A program made the translations under genes and the position numbers. 64,000 nucleotides of DNA from Propionibacteriaceae bacterium (GTDB taxonomy: Bacteria; Actinomycetota; Actinomycetes; Propionibacteriales; Propionibacteriaceae), in contig JAUNKV010000011.1 in assembly GCA_030532575.1 (NCBI GenBank), forward strand, positions 1 through 64,000, read 5' to 3'. This document shows, piece after piece, positions 10,802 to 20,023 of the stretch. The first letter of the stretch is position 1. The number at the start of each line of letters is the position of its first letter. The notes below the pieces were generated by a model. It did no database searches. It saw only the letters and a program-made list of their open reading frames with translations, and was not told the DNA's origin.

Positions 10802-13800
10802 CGTCTCGGACTGGGTCTCCCAGGTCACCGACGAAACCATCAAGCAGCAGTGGGGAGTGCCCGCGTTGCTGCGCGGCCGTACCCACGCGGATGCGGGACA
10901 CGTCCGCTCCAGCGAGTTCGACGAGCACGGTGAGCTGACGGCCAGGGTCGGGGCCTTGGGGAGCCGTACCTACACCACCCGGGTCCGCCACGACCAGTAC
11001 GGACTGACCAGTACCTGCACCTGCCCCATCGGAACCAACTGCAAACACGCCGTCGCCGCCCTGCTCGTCGCCAAGAAGACCCGGGCCAGGAACGAGGGAC
11101 GCGCCTGGGAGGCAGTGCTGGCGGCGATGCTGCCGCCCGCTCCAGCCGAGGGAACCACGACCGGGCTGGGCCTGGAGTTCTCCACCCGCACCGGTGAGGA
11201 CGGGGCCGATGTCATCCAGCTCCGACCCCTGGGGCAGACCCCGAAGGGCTGGAGCCACAGCCGGGCCGCATGGTCGGACCTGCACGCGCCCTACCCCGAG
11301 GCAGGTTGGGAGCCCCGCCAGCTGGGCCTGATGCAACAGCTGATGCACCTGTCCCCCCATTCCCCGGGAACCGCGACGTGGCTGAGCCTGGGTGAGCTGG
11401 GGGCGCTCGCCTGGCCACTGCTGCGCCGCATCGAGTCAGCCGGGGTGGCGTTCCTGCCCGGAGAAGGACTGCGGGCCGTCGAACTCGACCCCGACCCCGG
11501 GAGGCTCTGGCTGGAGGCCACCACCCTCGATGACGGCTCCCTCCAGCTCACCGCCGACGGCTCGCTCGGCGCCTTCCCCGAGGGCGGAAGACGGTTCCTC
11601 ATCGGAGCCCCCGCCCACGGCGTCGCAGAGCTGGCCCCCGGCGGCAGGCTGCGGCTGATGCAGCTGACCGAGACCCCACCCGAGGCGCTGCGCAGCTTCC
11701 TGGCCGCGCGCGCCGAGCTGGTGATCCCCGCCGACGACCTCCCGCGCTTCCACCTGATGTACCTGCCTGTTCTGGCCAGGGAGGGACTGCTTGCCGACCA
11801 CGGCCCCCTCACCGCCGACCTGCCCGCCCCCGGACTGCTGCTGAAGCTGACCCACGAGCCCGGACCACGGCTGCTGCTGGAATGGGGGTTCCGCTACCGC
11901 AACGGCAGCTGCAGCGCGGACGTCCCTCTCCAGCCCGGCGGGGACGGCCCGCCTCGGGACCGGGGACAAGAACTCGCCCTGATGGCCCAGGCGGCCCGGC
12001 TGCTCACCCGGCCCGAACTGACCGACGAGGACGGTTCCCTGCTGCCACAGCTGGAGATGACAGGAGTGGCAGCGGCCCGGTTCGTCACCGAGGACGTGCC
12101 GAGGCTCCGTGAGGTGAAGGTGACCATCGAGTCCAGCGGGGAGCAGACCACCTTCCAACGTGCCAGCCAGGGCCCCGAGGTGATCCTCGCCGCCCAGGAC
12201 ACCTCGGAGCGTGACTGGTTCAACCTCAACATCGAGATTCGGGTGGCGGGGTACCGGGTGCCGCTGGCAGACCTGTTGCGGGCCCTGGCCAGTGGCGACG
12301 ATGCGATGTTGCTGGCCGACGGCACCTGGTTCGACCTCGACGTGCCACAGCTGGCCCGACTGCGAACCCTGATCGAGGAGGCCAGGGAGCTGGCGGGCAC
12401 AGATGATGAGGACGAGGTGAGGCTCAGCCCATACCAGCTGGGACTGATGGCGGAGTTCGAGGAGCTGGCCACCTGGCAGCGGCACTCGAAACGCTGGACT
12501 GCCCGGGTCCAGGGGCTCCTCGCGGTGGGGACCGGCGAGGCCGCCGTCGCCCCGCCCGCAGGGCTGCGGGCCGAGCTGCGCCCCTACCAACTCGACGGTC
12601 TGACATGGCTGCAGACTCTGTGGAACGCCGGGCTGGGCGGGGTGCTGGCCGACGACATGGGGCTCGGCAAGACCCTCCAGAGCATCGCGCTGTTCGAGCA
12701 GGCCCGTGGGCGAGGGGAGCTGGACGCCAGGCCGGTGCTCGTCGTCGCCCCCGCCAGTGTCGTCGGCACCTGGGCCGACGAGGCCGCCCGATTCGCGCCC
12801 GAGCTGAAGGTGGTCACCATCGCCGCGACCCGGACCCGGCGCGGCTCGACGCTGGCCGAGGAGATTCGCGGCGCGCACGTCGTGGTCACCTCCTACACCC
12901 TGCTGCGGCTGGAACAGGAGCAGTACCTGGCCGCGCCCTGGCGGGCCCTGGTGCTGGATGAGGCCCAGTTCGTCAAGAATCACCGTTCTCGCACCCACCA
13001 GGTGGTGGCCAGGATCAGTGCCTCCTTCACCCTGGTCATCACCGGCACCCCGCTGGAGAACTCGCTGGGCGACCTGTGGTCGATGTTCGCCCTGGCGGCT
13101 CCGGGCCTGTTCCCGCGACCCGCCAGCTTCGCCGAGCGCTACCGCAACCCCATCGAGAATGACGGCGACAGCGCGGCCCTGGCCAGGCTCCGCTCCCGCA
13201 TCCGCCCCTTCATGCTGCGCCGTACCAAGGCCCAGGTGGTCCAGGAACTCCCGCCCAAGACCGAGCAGGTGGTGGGGCTGGAGTTGGCCCCGGCCCATCG
13301 TCGCATCTACGACCAGTACCTGACCCGGGAACGGGTCCGGGTGCTGGGGATGCTGGACGATGTGGGGCGCAACAAGGTGGCGATCTTCCAAGCACTCACC
13401 CGGCTGCGTCAGCTGGCCCTCGACCCGCGACTGGTGGACCCGAGCGCCCCGATCAAGGAGTCAGCCAAGATCACCGCCCTCATCGATCACATCCAAGAGC
13501 TCAGGGCAGAGGGACACCGGGCGTTGGTGTTCTCCTCCTTCACCGGGTTCCTCGGCCTGGTCCGCGACGCCCTCACCGAGAGGGACATCGGACACGTCCA
13601 TCTCGACGGCCGCACCCGCAACCGCCAGGAACGGATCACGCAGTTCCGTGAGGGCACCGACCCGGTCTTCCTGATCTCGCTGAAGGCCGGTGGCTTCGGG
13701 CTGACCCTCACCGAGGCCGACTACGTGTTCGTGCTCGACCCGTGGTGGAACCCGGCCGCCGAGAACCAGGCCGTTGACCGCACCCACCGGATCGGGCAGT

Positions 13801-13964
13801 CCCGCAGCGTCAACGTCTACCGCCTCGTCGCCACCGACACCATCGAGGAGAAGGTCATGGCCCTGCAGGAACGCAAACGCAACCTGTTCGACGCGGTGGT
13901 GGACACCGACGAGTTCCGTTCCGGGACCATCACCGCCGAGGACATCCGGGACCTCATCGAATGA
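10791..13964 (+). CDS. SWIM zinc-finger SNF2-family helicase/ATPase
   Basis: Predicted DNA-dependent ATPase that remodels or translocates on duplex DNA. An N-terminal SWIM motif (CTCPIGTNCKHA, about residues 78-90) is followed by an SNF2-associated region and a C-terminal SNF2 core: Walker A DDMGLGKT near 622, DEAQ box near 721, TGTPLENSLGDLWS, FSSFTGF, and the terminal QAVDRTHRIGQ motif VI. Length from ATG 10791 is 1057. The frame is open 33 codons further up, but ATG 10791 begins MGRDVSDW, a natural SWIM-helicase start, and overlaps the end of the WD40-like gene. TACTCT eight bases upstream could give a second, leaderless transcript. Target unknown. Confidence 0.93.
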   Translation: MGRDVSDWVSQVTDETIKQQWGVPALLRGRTHADAGHVRSSEFDEHGELTARVGALGSRTYTTRVRHDQYGLTSTCTCPIGTNCKHAVAALLVAKKTRARNEGRAWEAVLAAMLPPAPAEGTTTGLGLEFSTRTGEDGADVIQLRPLGQTPKGWSHSRAAWSDLHAPYPEAGWEPRQLGLMQQLMHLSPHSPGTATWLSLGELGALAWPLLRRIESAGVAFLPGEGLRAVELDPDPGRLWLEATTLDDGSLQLTADGSLGAFPEGGRRFLIGAPAHGVAELAPGGRLRLMQLTETPPEALRSFLAARAELVIPADDLPRFHLMYLPVLAREGLLADHGPLTADLPAPGLLLKLTHEPGPRLLLEWGFRYRNGSCSADVPLQPGGDGPPRDRGQELALMAQAARLLTRPELTDEDGSLLPQLEMTGVAAARFVTEDVPRLREVKVTIESSGEQTTFQRASQGPEVILAAQDTSERDWFNLNIEIRVAGYRVPLADLLRALASGDDAMLLADGTWFDLDVPQLARLRTLIEEARELAGTDDEDEVRLSPYQLGLMAEFEELATWQRHSKRWTARVQGLLAVGTGEAAVAPPAGLRAELRPYQLDGLTWLQTLWNAGLGGVLADDMGLGKTLQSIALFEQARGRGELDARPVLVVAPASVVGTWADEAARFAPELKVVTIAATRTRRGSTLAEEIRGAHVVVTSYTLLRLEQEQYLAAPWRALVLDEAQFVKNHRSRTHQVVARISASFTLVITGTPLENSLGDLWSMFALAAPGLFPRPASFAERYRNPIENDGDSAALARLRSRIRPFMLRRTKAQVVQELPPKTEQVVGLELAPAHRRIYDQYLTRERVRVLGMLDDVGRNKVAIFQALTRLRQLALDPRLVDPSAPIKESAKITALIDHIQELRAEGHRALVFSSFTGFLGLVRDALTERDIGHVHLDGRTRNRQERITQFREGTDPVFLISLKAGGFGLTLTEADYVFVLDPWWNPAAENQAVDRTHRIGQSRSVNVYRLVATDTIEEKVMALQERKRNLFDAVVDTDEFRSGTITAEDIRDLIE

Positions 13965-13967
13965 CGA

Positions 13968-13973
13968 TAACCT
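13968..13973 (+). promoter_or_regulatory. -10 element TAACCT, leaderless start of nei
   Basis: TAACCT ends six bases before the ATG at 13980 and no Shine-Dalgarno is present. It overlaps the intergenic gap after the SNF2 stop. Confidence 0.45.
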
Positions 13974-13979
13974 TGCGCA

Positions 13980-14792
13980 ATGCCTGAGGGACATGTCATC
14001 CATCGCCTCGCCCACGTCCTCAACGAACGCCTGGCCGGGAAACGGGTCGCCGTCACCTCTCCGCAGGGACGTTTCGCGGCGGAGGCGGCCCGGCTGGACG
14101 GGCAGCCCCTGACCTCGGCCGAGGCCATCGGCAAGCACCTGCTGATCGAGTTCGACGTCGCCGAGCCACGCTTCATCCACATCCACCTCGGGTTGATCGG
14201 GAAGCTGCGCATCCACCCCCTGGCGCCCCCGGTCGGTGAGGTGCGGCTGCGGATCAGCGACGGCGACCTCGCAGCCGACCTGCACGGGCCACAGTGGTGC
14301 CGGATGCTGACCGCGACCCAGCGGGCCGAGGTCCATGCCGCCAGCGGCCCCGATCCACTGCGCCCCGACGACGACCCGCTGACGGTGCTGGCACGCATCC
14401 AGCGGTCGAGGCGCTCCATCGCCGCCCTGCTCATGGACCAGAAGATCGCAGCCGGGGTGGGCAACATCTTCCGCGCCGAGGTGCTGTTCCGTCATTGCCT
14501 GCCTCCGATGACACCGGGGAATCAGATCGACGAGGAGACCTGGCTGGCGCTGTGGCAGGACCTGAAGCACCTCATGGCCGTCGCCGTCGAACGCGGCCGC
14601 ATCGACACCGTTGCCGACGAACACTCGCCCGAGGCTCAGCAACGTCCACCCCGCGAGGACCCCCACGGCGGGGAGGTCTATGTCTACCGCCGCGCCGGTC
14701 AACCCTGCCTCAGGTGCGCCACACCCGTCAGCACGACCGACCTGGAGGGGCGCTCCCTGTACTGGTGCGACAACTGCCAGCGCGGTGGCTGA
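13980..14792 (+). CDS. nei: Endonuclease VIII-like DNA glycosylase/AP lyase (Fpg/Nei family)
   Basis: Base-excision repair enzyme that removes oxidised bases and nicks the abasic site. It starts MPEGH, giving the catalytic Pro2 and Glu3 after Met removal; the GH after them is Nei-like rather than Fpg-like (Fpg has MPELPE). The helix-two-turn-helix region (DQKIAAGVGNIFRAEVLF) and a C-terminal C-x2-C...C-x2-C zinc finger (CLRC, CDNC) are intact; 270 aa is normal. Only 15 bases separate it from the SNF2 gene, but it appears to have its own leaderless promoter. Substrate range cannot be told from sequence. Confidence 0.92.
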   Translation: MPEGHVIHRLAHVLNERLAGKRVAVTSPQGRFAAEAARLDGQPLTSAEAIGKHLLIEFDVAEPRFIHIHLGLIGKLRIHPLAPPVGEVRLRISDGDLAADLHGPQWCRMLTATQRAEVHAASGPDPLRPDDDPLTVLARIQRSRRSIAALLMDQKIAAGVGNIFRAEVLFRHCLPPMTPGNQIDEETWLALWQDLKHLMAVAVERGRIDTVADEHSPEAQQRPPREDPHGGEVYVYRRAGQPCLRCATPVSTTDLEGRSLYWCDNCQRGG

Positions 14793-14800
14793 GCTACGGC

Positions 14801-14806
14801 TAGGCT
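14801..14806 (+). promoter_or_regulatory. -10 element TAGGCT, leaderless start of pgmB
   Basis: TAGGCT ends seven bases before the ATG at 14814; no ribosome binding site is present. Confidence 0.45.
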
Positions 14807-14813
14807 TTCCCTC

Positions 14814-15527
14814 ATGGATCTGAGCCAGTACGAGGCATACCTGTTCGACCTCGACGGGGTCATCACCCCCACCGCAGAAGTGCACATGCGTGCCTGGGCC
14901 GAGATGTTCAACGAATTCCTCACCGGTTTTGGTGACCAGCCGCCCTACACCGACGAGGACTACTTCGCCCACGTTGACGGCAAACCCCGCTACGACGGGG
15001 TGCGCGACTTCCTGGCCTCGCGGGGGATCACGCTGGAGGAGGGCAGCCCCGACGACGACGGGGGCCAGCAGACCATCTGTGGGCTCGGGAACCGCAAGAA
15101 CGAGGCCTTCAACGAGATCATCGCCCGTGATGGCGTCGCCCCCTATCCGGGCTCCAAGGCCCTGATCGAGGAGTTGGCGCGGCAGGGCACGCGCCTGGCG
15201 GTGGTCTCCTCCTCCAAGAACGCCGTGCCGGTGCTGCGCGCGGCTGGCCTGGATCGGTTCTTCCCCGTCGTGGTGGACGGCAAGGTGGCGCTGGCCCACG
15301 GCTTGAAGGGCAAACCCGCCCCCGACACCTTCCGCTACGCCGCCGACCTGCTCGGCGTGGCCCACGACCGAGCTGTCGTCATCGAGGACGCCCTGTCCGG
15401 GGTGGCTGCCGGAGCCGCGGGGGGCTTCGGCCTCGTCGTCGCCGTGGACCGTGGGGTCGGCACCCAACCTCTGATCGACGCGGGCGCGGAACTTGTCGTC
15501 GACGACCTCGAAAGGCTGATGGACTGA
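14814..15527 (+). CDS. pgmB: Beta-phosphoglucomutase family HAD hydrolase
   Basis: HAD-superfamily subclass IA protein with the nucleophile/acid pair D12 and D14 in LFDLDGVI, the Ser/Lys motifs VVSSSKN and KGKPAPDTF, and the acidic motif VIEDALSG; 237 aa. Next to a GH65 phosphorylase it is best read as beta-phosphoglucomutase, converting the beta-glucose 1-phosphate released by the phosphorylase to glucose 6-phosphate. Its TGA shares one base with the ATG of that phosphorylase (TGATG), so the two are translationally coupled. Start ATG 14814 is apparently leaderless. Confidence 0.9.
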   Translation: MDLSQYEAYLFDLDGVITPTAEVHMRAWAEMFNEFLTGFGDQPPYTDEDYFAHVDGKPRYDGVRDFLASRGITLEEGSPDDDGGQQTICGLGNRKNEAFNEIIARDGVAPYPGSKALIEELARQGTRLAVVSSSKNAVPVLRAAGLDRFFPVVVDGKVALAHGLKGKPAPDTFRYAADLLGVAHDRAVVIEDALSGVAAGAAGGFGLVVAVDRGVGTQPLIDAGAELVVDDLERLMD

Positions 15528-18028
15528 TGCGCTGGATCGCCTCCGACCCCCTCAATCGGTCCCGCTTCCCCGTCGAGCCGTGGCGGTTCGTGGAGCTGGA
15601 GCCGAGCCTCGACGACCTCGGGGTCACCGAGACCCTGTTCGCGGTGGGCAACGGCTACCTCGGGATGCGCGGCAACCCGGAGGAGGGGCGCAAGTCCTAC
15701 GCCCACGGCACCTTCATCAACGGTTTCCACGAGACCTGGCCCATCAAGCACGCCGAGGAGGCCTTCGGGTTTGCCCGCACCGGCCAGACCATCGTCAACG
15801 TGCCGGACGCCAAGCTCATCAAGATCTATGTCGATGACGAACCGCTCACCCTCGGCATCTCGGATCTCGACTCCTACGAGCGGGCCATCGACTTCCGTAC
15901 CGGCTGCCTCACCCGAGACATCGTGTGGCGCACTCCGGCGGGCAAACGGGTCCAGCTGCGGTCACGCCGCATGGTCAGCTTCACCGACCGTCACCTGGCG
16001 CTGTTCGAGATCGAGTTGACGATGCTGGAGGGCGACGCCCCGGTGGTGCTGTCCTCCCAGCTGGTGAACCGGCAGGACGGCTTCGACGACTACCGCAGGG
16101 CCGAGGACGAGGGCTTCGATCCGCGCCGGGCCGGGAAGTTCAACGGGCGGGTCCTCCAGCCCAGGCAGCAGTGGGAGGAGGAGCAGCGGATCGCGCTCGG
16201 CTACGAGACCACCGAGTCCGGGATGACCCTGTGCGTGGCCGCCGACCATCAGCTCGACACCTCCAACCCGTTCGAGGTCTACTCGCGCGTGGAGGAGGAC
16301 CAGGCCAAGCAGGTCTACCGGATCGACGCGCGCGCCGGGGTGCCGGTGGTGATCCGCAAGGCCGTGGCCTACCACACCTCCCGTGGGGTGCCTGTCATCG
16401 AGCTCTACGACCGCTGCCGCCGCACCCTCGACCGGGTGCGCGACAAGGGGTTCGAGTTCTTCTTCGAGGCACAGCGGGCCTGGCTGGACGAGTTCTGGAT
16501 GGACTCCGACGTGGAGATCGGCGGTCAACCCGCCATCCAGCAGGCCGTCCGCTGGTGTCTGTTCCAGCTGGCCCAGGCCGCCGCGCGCTCCGACCAGCTG
16601 GGGGTGCCCGCCAAGGGGGTCACCGGCTCCGGCTACGAGGGGCACTACTTCTGGGACACCGAAATCTACCTGGTGCCCTTCCTCATCTACACCGCGCCAC
16701 GGATCGCTCGAAACACGCTGCGCTACCGAGTCAACCTGCTGCCGAAGGCGCGCGAGCGGGCCAGGGTGCTGGGCCAGGACGGGGCACTGTTCCCGTGGCG
16801 CACCATCAACGGTGAGGAAGCCTCCGCCTACTACGCCGCCGGGACCGCCCAGTACCACATCGACGCCGACATCGCGCACGCCTTCGCCAAGTACAGCGAT
16901 GTCACCGGCGACATCGACTTCATGTACCGCGACGGCGCTGCGGTGATGGTGGAGACCGCCAGGCTGTGGGCCGATCTCGGGTTCTGGCGCACCGAGGCTG
17001 ATGGCAGCGAACGCTTCCACATCCATGGCGTGACCGGGCCGGACGAGTACACCGCGGTGGTGAACAACAACATGTTCACCAACGTGATGGCGCGCGCGAA
17101 CCTGCGCCGCACCGTCGCCCTGTTGCAGGAGATGGAGGTCGAGGACCCGCGCGCTCACGACCGGGTGGTCACGGGCCTGGGGGTCACCCGCCAGGAGATC
17201 GATGAGTGGCAGCGCTGCGCCGACGGCATGGTGATCCCCTTCGACGAGACCTTCGGCATCCACCCGCAGGACGAGAAGTTCCTGACCAGCGAGCTGTGGG
17301 ACCTGGAGAACACGCCGGCGGACAAGTTCCCGCTGTTGCTGAACTTCCATCCCCTGGTCATCTACCGCTACCAGGTGCTCAAGCAGGCCGACGTGGTGCT
17401 GGCGCTGTTCCTGCAGGGCGACCAGTTCACCCGGGAGGAGAAGCGGGCCGACTTCGAGTACTACGACCCGATCACCACCGGGGATTCCACCCTGTCCGGG
17501 GTGGTGCAGTCCGTCATCGCCGCCGAGGTGGGCTACCAGGACATGGCGATGCAGTACTTCCTCACCGGGCTGTACGTCGATCTGGCCGACATCCACGCCA
17601 ATGCCCGCGACGGGGTGCACATCGCCTCGACCGGCGGGGTGTGGAACGCCCTGATCTTCGGGTTCGCCGGGATGCGTGACTATCACGGCCGGATCAGCTT
17701 CGACCCCAGGCTGCCGGAGGACTGGACGGAGATGCGTTTCCCGCTGCAGATCCGTGAATCCCGGGTCCGGGTGTTGTTGGAGCGTGACTCCATCACCTTC
17801 GACGTGGAGACCGGCGACGGTGTGGAGGTCGAGGTGCGTGGTGAGCTGTTCCACGTCCTGCCGGAGCACCAGGTCCGGGTCCCCCTCCATGGGCAGGGTG
17901 AACGGTTGCCGTCGTTGACCGGTCGCAACCCCGTCACCGGGGGACGGCGCGCCGACGGCTCCGTCGTCACCGCGATCGTGCCCGAAGCCCCGGAGAGCCC
18001 GGAGATCGACCTCATCGGCACCGAGTGA
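15527..18028 (+). CDS. Glycoside hydrolase family 65 phosphorylase (maltose/trehalose/kojibiose type)
   Basis: Predicted inverting disaccharide phosphorylase, cleaving an alpha-linked glucose disaccharide with phosphate to beta-glucose 1-phosphate and glucose. The catalytic acid is Glu507 in the GVTGPDEYTAVVNNN segment; the N-terminal beta-sandwich begins with the family pattern E..FAVGNGYLGMRG. Length 833 fits bacterial GH65. Which disaccharide is used cannot be decided by eye; trehalose or maltose is most likely given the coupled beta-phosphoglucomutase. No sugar transporter adjoins it, so the substrate may be internal, for example from trehalose or glycogen turnover. Coupled to pgmB upstream and to the 399-aa gene downstream. 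Confidence 0.92.
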   Translation: MRWIASDPLNRSRFPVEPWRFVELEPSLDDLGVTETLFAVGNGYLGMRGNPEEGRKSYAHGTFINGFHETWPIKHAEEAFGFARTGQTIVNVPDAKLIKIYVDDEPLTLGISDLDSYERAIDFRTGCLTRDIVWRTPAGKRVQLRSRRMVSFTDRHLALFEIELTMLEGDAPVVLSSQLVNRQDGFDDYRRAEDEGFDPRRAGKFNGRVLQPRQQWEEEQRIALGYETTESGMTLCVAADHQLDTSNPFEVYSRVEEDQAKQVYRIDARAGVPVVIRKAVAYHTSRGVPVIELYDRCRRTLDRVRDKGFEFFFEAQRAWLDEFWMDSDVEIGGQPAIQQAVRWCLFQLAQAAARSDQLGVPAKGVTGSGYEGHYFWDTEIYLVPFLIYTAPRIARNTLRYRVNLLPKARERARVLGQDGALFPWRTINGEEASAYYAAGTAQYHIDADIAHAFAKYSDVTGDIDFMYRDGAAVMVETARLWADLGFWRTEADGSERFHIHGVTGPDEYTAVVNNNMFTNVMARANLRRTVALLQEMEVEDPRAHDRVVTGLGVTRQEIDEWQRCADGMVIPFDETFGIHPQDEKFLTSELWDLENTPADKFPLLLNFHPLVIYRYQVLKQADVVLALFLQGDQFTREEKRADFEYYDPITTGDSTLSGVVQSVIAAEVGYQDMAMQYFLTGLYVDLADIHANARDGVHIASTGGVWNALIFGFAGMRDYHGRISFDPRLPEDWTEMRFPLQIRESRVRVLLERDSITFDVETGDGVEVEVRGELFHVLPEHQVRVPLHGQGERLPSLTGRNPVTGGRRADGSVVTAIVPEAPESPEIDLIGTE

Positions 18029-19224
18029 GAGCGCCGTCGCTGCAGCTGCCCGAGGGGACGCTCCGGGTGCCGGGCAGCGACCCCGAGGAGTTCCGGCTGG
18101 GAGCGCTCAGGATCGAGGTGCGCCGTCACCTCGGCAGCATCGACGTGGTGCTCCACAACACGGGGGAGCAGGAGTGCGAATTCCCGGGGCTGCTGCTCAT
18201 CTGGGAGGCCAGCTGCCCCGTCGCCTGGCTGGGCGGCGGCACCGCGATGGTGGCGGCTGCGGACGGGGCCTCGACATGGCGGATGCTGAGCGGTTGGTGT
18301 CAGGAGGCCAGGGAACCGGGTGATGGCCCCGTCGCCCGGCTCTTCGGGGATTCCGTCCGACTGGCCCCGGGGCAGCGGGTGTGGTCCAGGTGGCGTCGGG
18401 AGGAGAGCGTCGATGGCTTCCCGCTTCCCGGGTGGGTGCCGCAGCACCGTCACCTGCCTGAGGGCGTTGCACTGGAGTTCACCGACCTCGATGTCGCCCT
18501 GTCAGGCCAGGGGCTGGAGTTCGAGACCACCGGGACCGGGACCCTGATCCACGGCACCCCTGGGATCCACCGGCTCACCGTCCACGGCCCCACGGGGGAC
18601 ACCGAGCTGGAGGTGGGCTGGTACCGTCCGCTGCCCGATCTGGTGGCTGCCGCGCTGGCCGGGGGAGAGACCGGGGCCGGGGTTCGGGCCTGGCTGCTGA
18701 GCTGGGCCGTCACCCAGTCGTCGGCTGAGCTTGATGAGCGGCTGCTCGACCGGCTGGACACGGCACTTGCGGCCGCGCTGGAGCGTCCCTGCCTCTTCGG
18801 GGTGCTCGCGGGGCTTCGGGCGGCAGCCACCACGGAGCTTCCCGTGCGTCAGGAGGCGATCCAGGCAGCCAGGGCCCTGCTCGCCAGCGAGCAGGAAACG
18901 GAGGAGGGGGCCTTCGTGCTGGTGGCGGCCCTGCTCAGTGGCCACCCGGAGCTGGCCCGGGGCTTCCCGCCGCCGACGGTCACGGCCACCCGGCAGGAGC
19001 TGCTGGGACTGCTGGAGTACGGGCTTCCCAGCTCCGTCGCGCCCGGCTACACGGCCAGGGATGTGGCGCGTGCCCAGTTGTGGTTGATGTCGCACCCGGA
19101 GACGGCCCAGCACCTCGCCGTGGCGGAGGTCACCGCCGCTGCCCGGGCACGACTGACGTGCGTGGCATCACAGGATGTGGACCCGGTGCAGGTCGCGTGG
19201 CTGCTGCTGGGTGAGGTCCTCTGA
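18025..19224 (+). CDS. Hypothetical protein, 399 aa, coupled to GH65 phosphorylase
   Basis: Not recognised. GTG 18025 overlaps the GH65 stop by four bases (GTGA), so it is translated with the phosphorylase. The first half is beta-rich with many Trp residues (TWRMLSGW, SRWRREES, GWVPQH), reminiscent of a carbohydrate-acting domain; the second half is alpha-helical, Leu/Ala-rich repeats (ALLASEQETEEGAFVLVAALLSG). No signal peptide or membrane helix. Its tight coupling suggests a role in the same sugar pathway, but no catalytic motif could be assigned. Confidence 0.75.
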   Translation: MRAPSLQLPEGTLRVPGSDPEEFRLGALRIEVRRHLGSIDVVLHNTGEQECEFPGLLLIWEASCPVAWLGGGTAMVAAADGASTWRMLSGWCQEAREPGDGPVARLFGDSVRLAPGQRVWSRWRREESVDGFPLPGWVPQHRHLPEGVALEFTDLDVALSGQGLEFETTGTGTLIHGTPGIHRLTVHGPTGDTELEVGWYRPLPDLVAAALAGGETGAGVRAWLLSWAVTQSSAELDERLLDRLDTALAAALERPCLFGVLAGLRAAATTELPVRQEAIQAARALLASEQETEEGAFVLVAALLSGHPELARGFPPPTVTATRQELLGLLEYGLPSSVAPGYTARDVARAQLWLMSHPETAQHLAVAEVTAAARARLTCVASQDVDPVQVAWLLLGEVL

Positions 19225-19276
19225 ATTCCCCGGTAGGTTTGGGTGGTCGGCCCGTTGTCGAACAGTCAGGAAGAAC

Positions 19277-20023
19277 ATGTCCCATGAGATGCACGAGGGA
19301 ACCGAGGGCACACTGCGTGCCTCGCTCGGTGCCACGGCGGTGCTCATGCTGGCCACCGTCGCCTTCATCATGGTGGTGACCGGTGCCTACCTGAACTACC
19401 TGCAGCCGTGGTTCGGGCCCTACCTGCTGGCCGCCAGCATCGCGGCCGGGGTGCTGGCACTGTGGAGCCTGCTGGAGCTGGCGGAACGCGCGCAACGGGT
19501 ACATCGCGCCGAGGGCCACTCGCACGGTGTGCCACGGGTGGCGGCCCTGCTGCTGGCACCGGTGGTGCTGTTCGCCCTGGCCGCGCCGTCCTCGCTCGGG
19601 GCCGAGGCGGTCGGCGAGGTCCAACCCCAGCAGCGCACCACGGACACGGCGATGGAGGTCGTCGAGTTCCCGCCGCTGCCCCTGGACGAGGTGAGTGAGC
19701 TGAGTCTGCAGGAGTTCTCGGACCGCTACGTCTTCGGCGACCCGGCGCTGCTGGACGGCAGGCCGGTCAGGTTGCTCGGCTTCGCAGGCCGCCCCAGCCG
19801 CCTGCCCGAGGGGCAGTGGACGGTCAACCGGTTCCGCATCTTCTGCTGTGTTGCGGATTCCACCCTGTTCTCGACGGTGGTCACCGGGGCTGAGATGCCC
19901 GAGGGGGAGGACGTGTGGGTCGAGGTCGAGGGGGTGCTCGACATGGCTGCCAGCGATCAGCTCCCCGTCCTGGTCGTCACCACCGTGGAGGTCGTGGCCA
20001 AGCCTGAGGAGCCCTACCTGTGA
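19277..20023 (+). CDS. TIGR03943/YcgQ-type membrane protein
   Basis: Membrane protein of 248 aa with two hydrophobic helices near the N-terminus (about residues 16-37 and 43-60), a third at about 82-100, then a soluble C-terminal domain with the RFRIFCCVADS signature typical of the TIGR03943 family. ATG 19277 has AGGAAG six bases upstream; a longer frame lacks such a site. Its stop overlaps the GTG of the permease gene by four bases. In Bacillus subtilis the homologous ycgR-ycgQ pair is reported as zinc-regulated; I saw no convincing Zur box here, so the metal link is inference. Confidence 0.85.
   Translation: MSHEMHEGTEGTLRASLGATAVLMLATVAFIMVVTGAYLNYLQPWFGPYLLAASIAAGVLALWSLLELAERAQRVHRAEGHSHGVPRVAALLLAPVVLFALAAPSSLGAEAVGEVQPQQRTTDTAMEVVEFPPLPLDEVSELSLQEFSDRYVFGDPALLDGRPVRLLGFAGRPSRLPEGQWTVNRFRIFCCVADSTLFSTVVTGAEMPEGEDVWVEVEGVLDMAASDQLPVLVVTTVEVVAKPEEPYL

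Noticed and set aside
11436..13391. Leftward 651-codon open frame
   Set aside because: Antisense shadow of the SNF2 helicase; Gln/Gly-rich without motifs.
19225..19276. Zur box before the TIGR03943/YraQ pair
   Set aside because: Searched because homologues are zinc-regulated; no AT-rich Zur-like palindrome is present.
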